This document shows, in pieces, positions 1-6,649 of a DNA stretch of 9,094 nt. This DNA is from Chloroflexota bacterium. GTDB lineage: Bacteria; Chloroflexota; Anaerolineae; Aggregatilineales; UBA2796. Position numbers and translations under genes: made by a program. The stretch lies in the NCBI GenBank assembly GCA_017743585.1, contig JAGHYP010000102.1:1-9094 (forward strand). The letters are read 5' to 3'. A model generated the notes under the pieces. That model was not told where the DNA came from. It ran no database searches and saw nothing but the letters and a program-made list of their open reading frames with translations. Position 1 is the stretch's first letter; the number at the start of each line of letters is the position of its first letter.

Positions 1-149
1 CGCCCACGCCGACGCTGACGGCGAGCGCTACGCACGCGCGCGCAGCGACCGTCACGCCGAGCCTGACGGCGACTCTGACTGCCCCAGCGACGCCGCGCGC
101 AGCGGCTACCTCGCCGGATTTACCGCCGAGCGCCACGCCGTTGCCGTAG
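1..149 (+). CDS. C-terminal end of a Thr/Pro/Ala-rich protein (partial)
   Basis: The frame that starts at base 3 is open from the window edge to a TAG at 147-149 and gives 48 residues. They are almost entirely Thr, Pro, Ala, Ser and Leu, beginning PTPTLTASAT and ending PSATPLP. Such PT-rich low-complexity stretches are common as linkers or tails in secreted, lipoprotein or Ser/Thr-kinase-type proteins of Chloroflexota. That is family knowledge; nothing in the fragment identifies the folded part of the protein, which lies outside the window. Two imperfect copies of a 19-base unit sit 48 bases (16 codons) apart, so the tail appears to be built from a degenerate repeat. The composition in this one frame, ending cleanly before a promoter, supports real coding. 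Function unknown. Confidence 0.6.
   Translation, partial: PTPTLTASATHARAATVTPSLTATLTAPATPRAAATSPDLPPSATPLP
6..72 (+). repeat. Imperfect 19-bp direct repeat in Thr/Pro tail
   Basis: Bases 6-24 (ACGCCGACGCTGACGGCGA) and 54-72 (ACGCCGAGCCTGACGGCGA) match at 17 of 19 positions with a 48-base offset, a multiple of three. They encode TPTLTA and TPSLTA in the tail of the partial gene. This fits repeat expansion in a low-complexity coding tail rather than a regulatory element. Confidence 0.6.
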
Positions 150-157
150 TGCGCAGC

Positions 158-187
158 TTGGCGCGCTTCGCCCAAGACGGCTATAAT
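158..187 (+). promoter_or_regulatory. Sigma-70-like promoter for the NERD-like gene and glgP
   Basis: A perfect -10 hexamer TATAAT lies at 182-187. A -35-like TTGGCG lies at 158-163, 18 bases upstream, matching TTGACA at four of six positions. Transcription would start near base 194, giving a leader of about 50 bases to the ATG at 243. The promoter falls exactly in the gap after the TAG of the previous gene, which supports a new transcription unit starting here. No operator is evident. Confidence 0.6.
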
Positions 188-242
188 CAGCGCTTGTTTT
201 TGGGACGCTGTGGCACGGCACGCTGTGTGAGATGCAGGCACC

Positions 243-947
243 ATGCAAAATCTAAATCCTGTGCGAGAAGTGCAGCGGCGCGGGCGCGATCTGGCGATCG
301 TCGGCGCGCTCGTGATCTTGCTCGGACTCATCATCGGCGGCATCGGTCTGCTGACCGTCTTGCTGTTCTCGAGCCCGACTTTTGGACTAGGCGCGATGGG
401 CCTCGGCTTGCTGATGACGCTGGGCGGCAGCGCAGTGTTTGTGCGCGGTCTCTCGCTGCGCACGGAGAACGAGCCTGCGAAGGTGGTGGCTCAAGTGCTG
501 GGCAGCGCGCTCGGCTCGGAGTACACCTTCATCCGCAATGTGAGCAGGCGCGGCTTGGGCTACATTGATGCCGTCTTGGTCGGGCCGCCCGGCGCGCTGG
601 TCTTTCGCATTCACGACCAGCCTGGCATATTTGTGAACGAGGGCGCGGATTGGCTGCAAAAAGGCAACGACGGCGTCCTGCGCTTGACGCGCTTGAATTT
701 GACTCGCGAGTGCGTGGCGGATGTCTTCGCGTTGCGCGCTTACCTTGCCAAGCGGCGCTTGGCGCACGTGCCCGTCTACGCAATTGTGGTCTTCGTACAC
801 CCTGCCGCCAGCATCACAGCGCGGCAGCCTAGCGTGCCAATCGCCGACCTACGCTCGCTGATTGATGTGATGCGCGGCGATTACATGCGCCAAGCGCGGA
901 TCGACCCAGCGACCATCCAAGCTACTGTGAAGGCTATTTACGGATAG
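243..947 (+). CDS. Membrane-anchored NERD-like domain protein, catalytic motif degenerate
   Basis: This 234-residue protein has a short basic N-terminus (residues 1-17), two hydrophobic segments (about 18-42 and 46-68) that look like a membrane hairpin, and a soluble domain from about 78. The soluble part resembles a NERD (nuclease-related) domain. Residues 105-120 (LGYIDAVLVGPPGALV) match the usual pattern of an Asp-containing strand, VGP and a hydrophobic strand, and W137 and the VPVYAIVVFV strand (176-185) also fit. NERD belongs to the PD-(D/E)xK nuclease fold. D109 is kept, but where the family normally shows ExK (as in VIETKN) this protein has R122-I123-H124, so cleavage activity is doubtful. 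The ATG has only a weak AGG-like site upstream (236-238), but the start follows the promoter well. The gene ends 15 bases before glgP and shares its message. The fold call is moderate; the role is unknown. Confidence 0.7.
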   Translation: MQNLNPVREVQRRGRDLAIVGALVILLGLIIGGIGLLTVLLFSSPTFGLGAMGLGLLMTLGGSAVFVRGLSLRTENEPAKVVAQVLGSALGSEYTFIRNVSRRGLGYIDAVLVGPPGALVFRIHDQPGIFVNEGADWLQKGNDGVLRLTRLNLTRECVADVFALRAYLAKRRLAHVPVYAIVVFVHPAASITARQPSVPIADLRSLIDVMRGDYMRQARIDPATIQATVKAIYG

Positions 948-962
948 GAGTTACGCTGAAGC

Positions 963-3536
963 ATGATCAAGCCGGTTGTCACCATCTCTGTAGTGCCAAA
1001 CCTGCCGAGCAGCTTAGAGCGCTTGCTAGAGCTTGCCTATAACCTGCGCTGGTCATGGAATCTGGAGACGTTAGCGCTCTTTCAGCGCTTGGATCGCGAC
1101 CTGTGGGAAAAATGCGGGCACAATCCTGTGCTGATGCTCGGGCGGATCGATCAGCGGCAGCTGAACGCGGCCGCCAACGATGAAGCCTTCATGGCACATT
1201 ACGAGCGCGTCTGTCAGGATTATGACCGTTACATGAACCAGACAAACTCCACATGGTACGCCAAGCGTTATCCTAATGCGCCGCGCCAGCCGCTAGTCGC
1301 TTATTTTTCAATGGAGTTCGGCTTGACCGAGTGCTTGCGCAACTACAGCGGCGGCTTGGGCATCCTCTCGGGCGACCACCTCAAGAGCGCCTCTGATCTC
1401 GGCTTGCCGCTGGTGGGCGTCGGCTTGCTGTATCAGGAAGGCTACTTCGCACAGTATCTGAACAACGACGGCTATCAGCAAGAGGCGTATCCGATCAACG
1501 ACTACGCCAATCAGCCTGTGCGCCGCGTGCTGGACGCCAACAATCGTCCTGTAATCGTGAAAGTGCCGCTGCCAGGGCGGATGCTCTACGCGCAAGCGTG
1601 GGTCGTGAAAGTCGGGCGCGTCTCGCTCTATCTGCTGGATACCAACATCCCCGAGAACACCTTGCCCGAAGATCGCGACCTAACCGACCGGCTGTACGGC
1701 GGCGATCGGCGGCAGCGTATTCGCCAAGAGATACTGATGGGCATCGGCGGCATTCAGCTCTTGCGCTTGCTCAACATCACGCCGACCGTCTATCACATGA
1801 ACGAAGGTCACAGCGCCTTCATGGGCCTAGAGCGCATCCGCCTGCTGATGGAGGCGCACCCTGAGCTGAGCTTTGAGCAGGCGCGCGAGATTTGCGCCGC
1901 CAGCACGATCTTCACGACGCACACTTCTGTGCCGGCAGGCTTGGAGCGTTTCGGCTTCGACCTGATCGACGAGCATTTTAGCTACATGTGGACTCAGCTC
2001 AAGCTGAGCCGCGAGGAATTCCACGAGCTAGGGCGTGAGAACATGGGCAGTTATGACCTATTCAGCATGCCTGTGCTTGCCGTCAAGCTCTCCAACTATG
2101 TGAACGGCGTCTCTAGGCTGCACGGCGTGGTCAGCCGCAAGGTCTTCAGCTGGATGTATCCGAATGTGCCGCAGAACGACGTGCCTATCGGTCATGTCAC
2201 GAACGGCATCCACATCGAAACGTGGGTCAGCCCTGAGATGGCGGCGCTCTACGACCGCTACCTCGATCCGCTCTGGCGCGAAGACCCAACCAACCCCAAC
2301 ATTTGGCGTGACGTGGATAAGATTCCTGATGCTGAGCTGTGGCGCACGCACGAGCGCCGCCGCGAGCAGCTGGTCGCCTTCTGCCGCGAGCGCTTGCGCC
2401 AGCAGTACATCGCACTCGGCTTGCCCTCGGCCGAGGTTCAACTGGCAGAAGAAGTGCTGAATCCTGAGGCGCTGACCATTGGCTTTGCACGTCGCTTCGC
2501 CACTTACAAGCGCGCCACGTTGATTCTGCGCGATAAAGAGCGCCTAGCGCGCATCTTGAACAATCCTGATCGCCCTGTGCAGCTGATCTTCGCCGGCAAA
2601 GCGCATCCGCACGATACGCCCGGCAAGGAGCTGATCCGCGAGATTGTGAACACTGCGCGAATGCCCGAGTTCCGCCACAGCATCGTCTTCCTTGAGAACT
2701 ACGACATGGCGATCACGCGCATGATGTTGCAAGGTTGCGATGTCTGGCTGAACAACCCGCGCCGTCCAGAAGAGGCGAGCGGCACAAGCGGCATGAAAGC
2801 GATCTACAACGGCTGTTTGAACTTCAGCACGCTGGACGGCTGGTGGGACGAAGCCTATGACCCGAACGTCGGTTGGGAGATCGGGCGCGGCGAGGAATAT
2901 CCGCCTGAGCAATGGGCGCACCAAGATTATCTGGAAGCGCAGGCGCTCTACAGCATCCTTGAGAACGACATCGTGCCGACGTTCTACGCACGCGCGCGCG
3001 ACGGCTTGCCGCGCGCTTGGATCGCGCGCATGAAGAACAGCATCCGCAAATTGGCGTCGTTCTTCAACACCCATCGCATGGTCGCCGAGTACACAGAGCG
3101 CTACTACATGCCTGCTTATGAGAGTTATCAGCGCCTGACCAAGCCCGATCTTTCGCGCGGCATCGCACTTGCGCAATGGAGGCAGAAGGTCTACAGCCAG
3201 TGGAGCAACGTGCGAGTGCTGAAGGTGACCACTTCAGCAGAGGAACTCAAAGTCGGCAGCGAGCAAGAGGTCACGGCTGTGGTGCAGCTGGGCAGCCTGA
3301 CGCCTGAAGACGTGATCGTGCAGGTCTATCACGGCGATTTGGATACGCACGGCAACATCTTGGTTGGCAACGCGGTCAATATGCAGCCGGCTGAATCGCA
3401 AGGCAGCGGCATTTACGTTTTCAAGGCACGGCTCGCCTATCACACGACGGGCAATCAAGGGCTGTCGGTGCGCGTCTTGCCAAATCATGAAGATTTGCCG
3501 ACGCCTTTCCTGTGTCGCTTGATCCGCTGGGCGTGA
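963..3536 (+). CDS. glgP: Alpha-glucan (glycogen/maltodextrin) phosphorylase, GT35, DUF3417 type
   Basis: The 857-residue protein releases glucose-1-phosphate from the non-reducing ends of alpha-1,4-glucans in the cytoplasm, using pyridoxal phosphate. Residues about 10-110 (with NLRWSWN near the start) form the DUF3417 domain typical of the shorter bacterial and archaeal phosphorylases. The catalytic body follows. H283 in MNEGHSAF corresponds to the active-site His. R511 and K516 in RRFATYKR correspond to the phosphate-contacting Arg/Lys pair. K612 in EASGTSGMKA is the PLP-binding Lys, followed by NGCLNFSTLDGWWDEAYD. About 105 C-terminal residues (752-857) form a beta-rich accessory region. 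Length is normal for the type. The start is ATG 963. Its Shine-Dalgarno AGGAG (946-950) overlaps the stop codon of the upstream NERD-like gene, suggesting translational coupling. No other glycogen genes are visible in the window. Identity is secure; substrate preference (glycogen or maltodextrin) cannot be read from sequence. Confidence 0.96.
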   Translation: MIKPVVTISVVPNLPSSLERLLELAYNLRWSWNLETLALFQRLDRDLWEKCGHNPVLMLGRIDQRQLNAAANDEAFMAHYERVCQDYDRYMNQTNSTWYAKRYPNAPRQPLVAYFSMEFGLTECLRNYSGGLGILSGDHLKSASDLGLPLVGVGLLYQEGYFAQYLNNDGYQQEAYPINDYANQPVRRVLDANNRPVIVKVPLPGRMLYAQAWVVKVGRVSLYLLDTNIPENTLPEDRDLTDRLYGGDRRQRIRQEILMGIGGIQLLRLLNITPTVYHMNEGHSAFMGLERIRLLMEAHPELSFEQAREICAASTIFTTHTSVPAGLERFGFDLIDEHFSYMWTQLKLSREEFHELGRENMGSYDLFSMPVLAVKLSNYVNGVSRLHGVVSRKVFSWMYPNVPQNDVPIGHVTNGIHIETWVSPEMAALYDRYLDPLWREDPTNPNIWRDVDKIPDAELWRTHERRREQLVAFCRERLRQQYIALGLPSAEVQLAEEVLNPEALTIGFARRFATYKRATLILRDKERLARILNNPDRPVQLIFAGKAHPHDTPGKELIREIVNTARMPEFRHSIVFLENYDMAITRMMLQGCDVWLNNPRRPEEASGTSGMKAIYNGCLNFSTLDGWWDEAYDPNVGWEIGRGEEYPPEQWAHQDYLEAQALYSILENDIVPTFYARARDGLPRAWIARMKNSIRKLASFFNTHRMVAEYTERYYMPAYESYQRLTKPDLSRGIALAQWRQKVYSQWSNVRVLKVTTSAEELKVGSEQEVTAVVQLGSLTPEDVIVQVYHGDLDTHGNILVGNAVNMQPAESQGSGIYVFKARLAYHTTGNQGLSVRVLPNHEDLPTPFLCRLIRWA

Positions 3537-3560
3537 TGCTACTGAAACGCGTAGAGCTAT

Positions 3561-3579
3561 GCGAGCGCGTCCCGCTCGT
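3561..3579. other. Small GC-rich hairpin downstream of glgP
   Basis: GCGAGCG (3561-3567) pairs with CGCTCGT (3573-3579), giving six Watson-Crick pairs and one G-U across a five-base loop, 25 bases past the glgP stop. It could end the NERD-glgP transcript or stabilise its 3' end. There is no U-tract on either strand beside it, so it is not a standard Rho-independent terminator. No convincing promoter is seen in the 78-base gap, so the next gene may be read through from upstream. Confidence 0.25.
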
Positions 3580-3614
3580 GCCGCTAAAAACACTCGTAGT
3601 GAGGATATGCTGAG

Positions 3615-4508
3615 ATGATGATTCCAAAACGTGGACGAGTTTTGCTGTTGATCGGCGTTATGGCAGTGTTGGCAGTCGCGTCGCCGCAAGGCGCGCCATA
3701 TGCCGATGGCGTTGTGCTGGTCGGAGCGGGCGACATCGCGTCGTGCAGCTCGGAAGGCGATGAGTTGACCGCGAATTTGTTAGATAAAATTGACGGCATT
3801 GTCTTCACGGCTGGCGACACTGTGCAAGACAACGGCACGCCTGAGACATGGGCGAAGTGCTACGACCCCACGTGGGGAAGGCACAAAGCGCGGACGCGAC
3901 CTGCGCTCGGCAACCATGAATATCAGCGCGCGCCGAACGCCAATCCGTACTTCGACTATTTCGGCGAGGAAGCAGCCGGTCCGCGCGGTCTGGGCTATTA
4001 CAGCTACTACGCGGGCTCTTGGCTAGTGCTTGTGCTGAACAGCGTCTTGCCCGCGCACGCAGGCACGCCGCAATACGAATGGGCAAAGGCGACGCTCGCC
4101 GCCAATCCAACGGCTTGTACACTGGCGATCTGGCATCATCCAGTCTACAGCTCAGGGCTGTACGGCGTGACGCGCCGCATGAACGCGATCTGGCGCCTGA
4201 TGGCGACCTTCGGCGTGGATGTGGTCATCAGCGGCGATGCCCATCACTACGAACGCTTCGCGCCAATGGACGGCAACGGACGTATCGATCGCGCGCATGG
4301 CATTCGGCAGTTTGTGGTCGGCACGGGCGGCGGCTACCTGACCCCGCTGCGCGATCGGCCGTTCCCTGCCACTGAGTACCGCCAAAACAAGTTCTGGGGT
4401 GTTTTGAAGATGGTCTTGGGCAGCGGCGGCTACAGCTGGGAGTTCATCAACATACGCGGCGAGGTGATGGATTCGGGCAGCGCGCCGTGCGTCAACCCAC
4501 GTCAGTGA
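3615..4508 (+). CDS. Secreted calcineurin-like metallophosphoesterase (purple-acid-phosphatase-like)
   Basis: This 297-residue protein begins with a classical export signal: basic KRGR, a hydrophobic run (residues 9-22) and an SPQGAPYA region with likely cleavage near residue 30. The metal-binding motifs of the calcineurin-like fold follow in order: G39-D40 (GAGDIASC), G67-D68 (TAGDTVQDNG), G99-N100-H101-E102, H174-H175-P176 with VYSSG, and GDAHHYERF around 207-215. The HHPVYSSG and H-x-YER pattern points to the purple acid phosphatase-like branch of phosphomonoesterases, acting outside the cytoplasmic membrane on organic phosphate. In that branch the last motif is usually GHxHxYER; here the first His is D208. 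The start is ATG 3615 with GAGG at 3601-3604; ATG 3618 is an equally readable alternative one codon later. The natural substrate is unknown. A terminator-like hairpin follows the stop, so it may be monocistronic. Confidence 0.9.
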   Translation: MMIPKRGRVLLLIGVMAVLAVASPQGAPYADGVVLVGAGDIASCSSEGDELTANLLDKIDGIVFTAGDTVQDNGTPETWAKCYDPTWGRHKARTRPALGNHEYQRAPNANPYFDYFGEEAAGPRGLGYYSYYAGSWLVLVLNSVLPAHAGTPQYEWAKATLAANPTACTLAIWHHPVYSSGLYGVTRRMNAIWRLMATFGVDVVISGDAHHYERFAPMDGNGRIDRAHGIRQFVVGTGGGYLTPLRDRPFPATEYRQNKFWGVLKMVLGSGGYSWEFINIRGEVMDSGSAPCVNPRQ

Positions 4509-4511
4509 TGT

Positions 4512-4538
4512 GACAAAAGGCTGCGCGCGTCTCTTGTC
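4512..4538 (+). terminator. Imperfect hairpin after the phosphoesterase gene, possible terminator
   Basis: Four bases past the stop codon, GACAAAAGGC (4512-4521) can pair with GTCTCTTGTC (4529-4538) across a seven-base GC-rich loop: eight Watson-Crick pairs, one G-U and one A-C mismatch. A short CTTTGG follows, so the U-tract is poor. Position directly after a stop supports a role in ending the message, but the weak tail keeps this a candidate. Confidence 0.35.
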
Positions 4539-4862
4539 CTTTGGCGGCTGAGCAGTGACATGCCTGCGCCAAGCGTTGAGCGCGCTCGCGCGCGACTTCG
4601 AATCAGAGCGGCCGAGCATCCGCCTCAACCTGCGCTTCATGAGCGAGCCCGAGGCGCGGCGCCAAGCCGAGCGCGGCTGCCGATTGACGCCCTCATCTTG
4701 CTCGAGGCATACAGCGCCTCTGAGCGCGCATGTCATCCTGAGGCGGCTGCGCAGTTTGTAGCGTTTGCCAAAGCGCGCTTGCCCAGATCGGCTGAGAGGC
4801 GCAAGCTTTTTGCTTTGAAAGTCATCACAGCGATGCCTATTCATGTTGCGCAGGATGAGCGC
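4539..4862. other. Gene-poor region upstream of the MFS transporter
   Basis: About 320 bases separate the phosphoesterase hairpin from the chosen transporter start. The transporter frame is open here from ATG 4560, which would add 101 residues. That extension is Arg/Ala/Pro-rich, has no hydrophobic segment or recognisable domain, and is not expected in this transporter family. A reading frame on the other strand (to 4844) overlaps the phosphoesterase gene and also looks like a shadow. Small local features are a perfect 10-bp palindrome GAGCGCGCTC (4578-4587) and TGTCATCCTGAG (4731-4742), which resembles the start of dispersed intergenic repeats seen in some bacterial genomes. A weak promoter-like pair, TTGAAA (4815-4820) and TATTCA (4838-4843) 17 bases apart, lies just before the gene. 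I see no convincing gene here. Confidence 0.5.
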
Positions 4863-6092
4863 ATGCTTTCAGCGATGCTCAGCAAGACCGGCGCCTTCGC
4901 CGCTCTGCATCACGCTGCCTTCCGATGGTTTTTCTTCGGGCAGCTCATTTCGGTCAGCGGCACGTGGATGCAGAGCGTCGCGCTTCAGATCGTGATCTAC
5001 GCCATGACAGGCTCAGAGGCGGCGCTCGGCTTGGCAGCGCTGGCGCAGGGCATTCCCACGTTGGTGCTGACGCCGTTCGCAGGCGTGATCGTCGAGCGCA
5101 TGCCGCGCCGCAACCTGCTGATCTTGACGCAATCCAGCATGATGTTCCTCGCCTTTCTGCTGGCAGGGCTGTACATCGCAAACGTGCTTGAGGTCTGGCA
5201 CATCCTCGCCATCTCGCTCGGCATTGGCGTTGCCACTGCGCTCGACGCGCCGTCGCGCCTCTCGTTCTTGGTCGAGATGGTGGGCAAAGACGACCTGCCC
5301 AGCGGCATCATGCTCAACTCGATCATGTTCAACACGGCGCGTGTCGTCGGGCCTACGCTTGGCGGCTTGGCGCTGCACAGTTTGGGCGCGGCGTGGTGCT
5401 TTCTGCTCAACGCGCTCAGCTTCTTGGCAGTGCTGTTCGGTCTGTTCATGATGCGCGTATCGCCTGCGCCGCGCCATGCCGTCAGCCGAGCCACCTGGAG
5501 ACCGCTGCTGGAGGGCTTGCAATTCGCCCGCCAACATCCTGTGATTGCGCCGCTTTTGCTCTTGAGCGCGCTCAGCAGCACCTTCGGGCTGACCTTCACT
5601 GTGCTATTGCCGCCTTTTGCCGATACCGTGCTGGGCAACACTGAGCTAGGCACATCCGCGCTGATGACTGCGCAAGGCGTCGGCGCGCTGTGCGCCTCGA
5701 TCTTCGTGGCGCGCAGCAACGCGCATGGCTACCGCGGCCTCACGCTGGTGCGCGGCGCGCTCATCGCCCCGATAGCGCTGATCTGCCTCGGCTTCACCAA
5801 CTCGCTCTTCCTTGCGACTATTGCCGTCTTGATTGCAGGCTTCGGCTTCGTCTGCCAGTTCGTGCTGACCAACACGCTGATTCAAGCAGTGGTGCCAGAT
5901 AACTTTCGCGGGCGCGTGCTGAGCCTGTACACGCTCACTTTCTTTGGCTTATCGCCGGTCGGCAGCTTGATTGTGGGCATCACGGCCGATCAGATCGGCA
6001 CGTTGCCTGCCATTTGGCTCTTCAGCGGCGCGTGCTTGCTAGGCGCTGCCCTGATCGCGCAGCGCGCTGACCAGCTGCGCCGATTGCCTTGA
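4863..6092 (+). CDS. MFS transporter, MFS_3/EntS-like subfamily
   Basis: From ATG 4863 this is a 409-residue, very hydrophobic protein with roughly 10-12 membrane segments, a normal length for the family. The N-terminus (FRWFFFGQLISVSGTWMQ, residues 20-37) and the block ALDAPSRLSFLVEMV through ARVVGPTLGGLAL (126-171) are characteristic of MFS_3 proteins related to the enterobactin exporter EntS. The Motif A-like loop GVIVERMPRRN (74-84) lies between segments 2 and 3, and RGRVLSLY occurs in the C-terminal half. It probably exports a small molecule using the proton gradient; the substrate cannot be inferred and no biosynthetic cluster is nearby. The start was chosen because AGGATGAG (4852-4859) is a good ribosome binding site for 4863. 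ATG 4833 is in frame but has a weak site, and ATG 4560 adds a non-homologous-looking stretch. The gap to the next gene is 82 bases. Confidence 0.88.
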   Translation: MLSAMLSKTGAFAALHHAAFRWFFFGQLISVSGTWMQSVALQIVIYAMTGSEAALGLAALAQGIPTLVLTPFAGVIVERMPRRNLLILTQSSMMFLAFLLAGLYIANVLEVWHILAISLGIGVATALDAPSRLSFLVEMVGKDDLPSGIMLNSIMFNTARVVGPTLGGLALHSLGAAWCFLLNALSFLAVLFGLFMMRVSPAPRHAVSRATWRPLLEGLQFARQHPVIAPLLLLSALSSTFGLTFTVLLPPFADTVLGNTELGTSALMTAQGVGALCASIFVARSNAHGYRGLTLVRGALIAPIALICLGFTNSLFLATIAVLIAGFGFVCQFVLTNTLIQAVVPDNFRGRVLSLYTLTFFGLSPVGSLIVGITADQIGTLPAIWLFSGACLLGAALIAQRADQLRRLP

Positions 6093-6093
6093 G

Positions 6094-6140
6094 GCGCAAC
6101 CTGCGCAACGCATCCTGCGTATGGGGGCATAGACGCAAGG
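6094..6140. repeat. Cluster of overlapping inverted repeats between the MFS and DUF4342 genes
   Basis: Two perfect five-bp hairpins with three-base loops lie back to back: GCGCA-ACC-TGCGC (6094-6106) and ACGCA-TCC-TGCGT (6108-6120). They are also an imperfect 14-bp tandem duplication (11 of 14 bases alike). The right arm of the second can instead join a longer stem: CCTGCGTATG (6114-6123), loop GGGG, then CATA, CGCA and GG within 6128-6140 with small bulges. The structures are mutually exclusive. They could be a terminator or processing site for the transporter message, a protein-binding operator, or part of the DUF4342 leader. Confidence 0.5.
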
Positions 6141-6174
6141 TGAGGATTGCAGATGCATGCACAGGGGGTGAAAG

Positions 6175-6534
6175 ATGACTGACAAGAACAGGCTGAAGCG
6201 CGATATGCCGAGGTTCACGGAAGAGCTGATCATGGCGGGCAATCAACTGATGGAGCGCTTGCAAGAGTTGGTGCGGCAGGGCAATATTCGCCGCCTGATC
6301 TTGCGCGATCAGCAAGGGCGCACGCTCTTGGAGGTGCCGCTGACGCTTGGCGTGATTGGCGGCGCAAGCGTGGCGCTCTTCGCGCCATTCCTAGCGGCAG
6401 TCGGCGCGATTGCGGCGCTCATCTCGCGCGTTCAGGTCGTGATCGAGCGCTACGAAGACCCTGCTGATGCAGCGCACAAGTCCGACCGTCCGACCATAGC
6501 CGAGTTAGACGCTTCTGATCGCCTGAAAGAGTGA
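6175..6534 (+). CDS. DUF4342 family small protein
   Basis: This 119-residue protein matches the DUF4342 pattern I recall. An N-terminal helical part (residues 12-35, FTEELIMAGNQLMERLQELV) is followed by GNIRRLILRDQQGRTLLEVPLTLGV (36-60), then a hydrophobic Gly/Ala-rich segment (about 56-84) and a charged tail with VVIERYEDP. Function is unknown for the family. The hydrophobic stretch could be a membrane segment or a buried helix. The start ATG 6175 is supported by a strong GGGGGTG (6164-6170). It lies downstream of the MFS gene across a palindrome-rich gap and upstream of the str operon promoter, so it may be cotranscribed with the transporter. I see no separate strong promoter for it. No oddities in composition. 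Confidence 0.82.
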   Translation: MTDKNRLKRDMPRFTEELIMAGNQLMERLQELVRQGNIRRLILRDQQGRTLLEVPLTLGVIGGASVALFAPFLAAVGAIAALISRVQVVIERYEDPADAAHKSDRPTIAELDASDRLKE

Positions 6535-6560
6535 CAACCTGAAGTCGGCGGCGCATTTTT

Positions 6561-6591
6561 CGAGAGAGCCTTCTCGGTCTTGTGGAGAAGG
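6561..6591 (+). other. Two mutually exclusive hairpins after the DUF4342 gene
   Basis: CGAGA (6561-6565) pairs with TCTCG (6572-6576). Alternatively CCTTCTC (6569-6575) pairs with GAGAAGG (6585-6591) across a nine-base loop. Both lie 27-57 bases past the DUF4342 stop and upstream of the str promoter, where a transcript end is expected. The only U-tract (TTTTT, 6556-6560) precedes the hairpins rather than following them, so this is not a textbook intrinsic terminator. Confidence 0.3.
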
Positions 6592-6614
6592 TCAATCTGC
6601 CTCTGAATCCCACC

Positions 6615-6643
6615 TTGACGTGCGTTTTGTGCGGCACTATAAT
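6615..6643 (+). promoter_or_regulatory. Strong sigma-70-like promoter of the str operon
   Basis: TTGACG (6615-6620, five of six consensus bases) and a perfect TATAAT (6638-6643) are separated by the optimal 17 bases. This is the best promoter in the window and suits highly expressed ribosomal genes. Transcription should start near 6650, leaving a leader of about 195 bases before rpsL. Confidence 0.85.
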
Positions 6644-6649
6644 GCAGCG

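Noticed and set aside
149..568. GTG-started plus-strand frame overlapping the NERD-like gene
   Set aside because: Arg/Ala-rich shadow; its start lies upstream of the promoter -10 box, and the overlapping frame has membrane segments and a domain.
2544..3176. 210-codon open frame on the minus strand
   Set aside because: It is opposite the conserved catalytic core of glgP, including the PLP lysine, and shows no domain of its own.
4731..4742. TGTCATCCTGAG, like the start of dispersed intergenic repeats
   Set aside because: Only 12 bases match from memory and there is no second copy in the window, so it is not called a repeat element.
4152..4844. 230-codon minus-strand frame reaching into the gap before the transporter
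   Set aside because: More than half lies opposite the phosphoesterase gene, the product is Arg/Ala-rich with no domain, and no promoter or binding site supports it.
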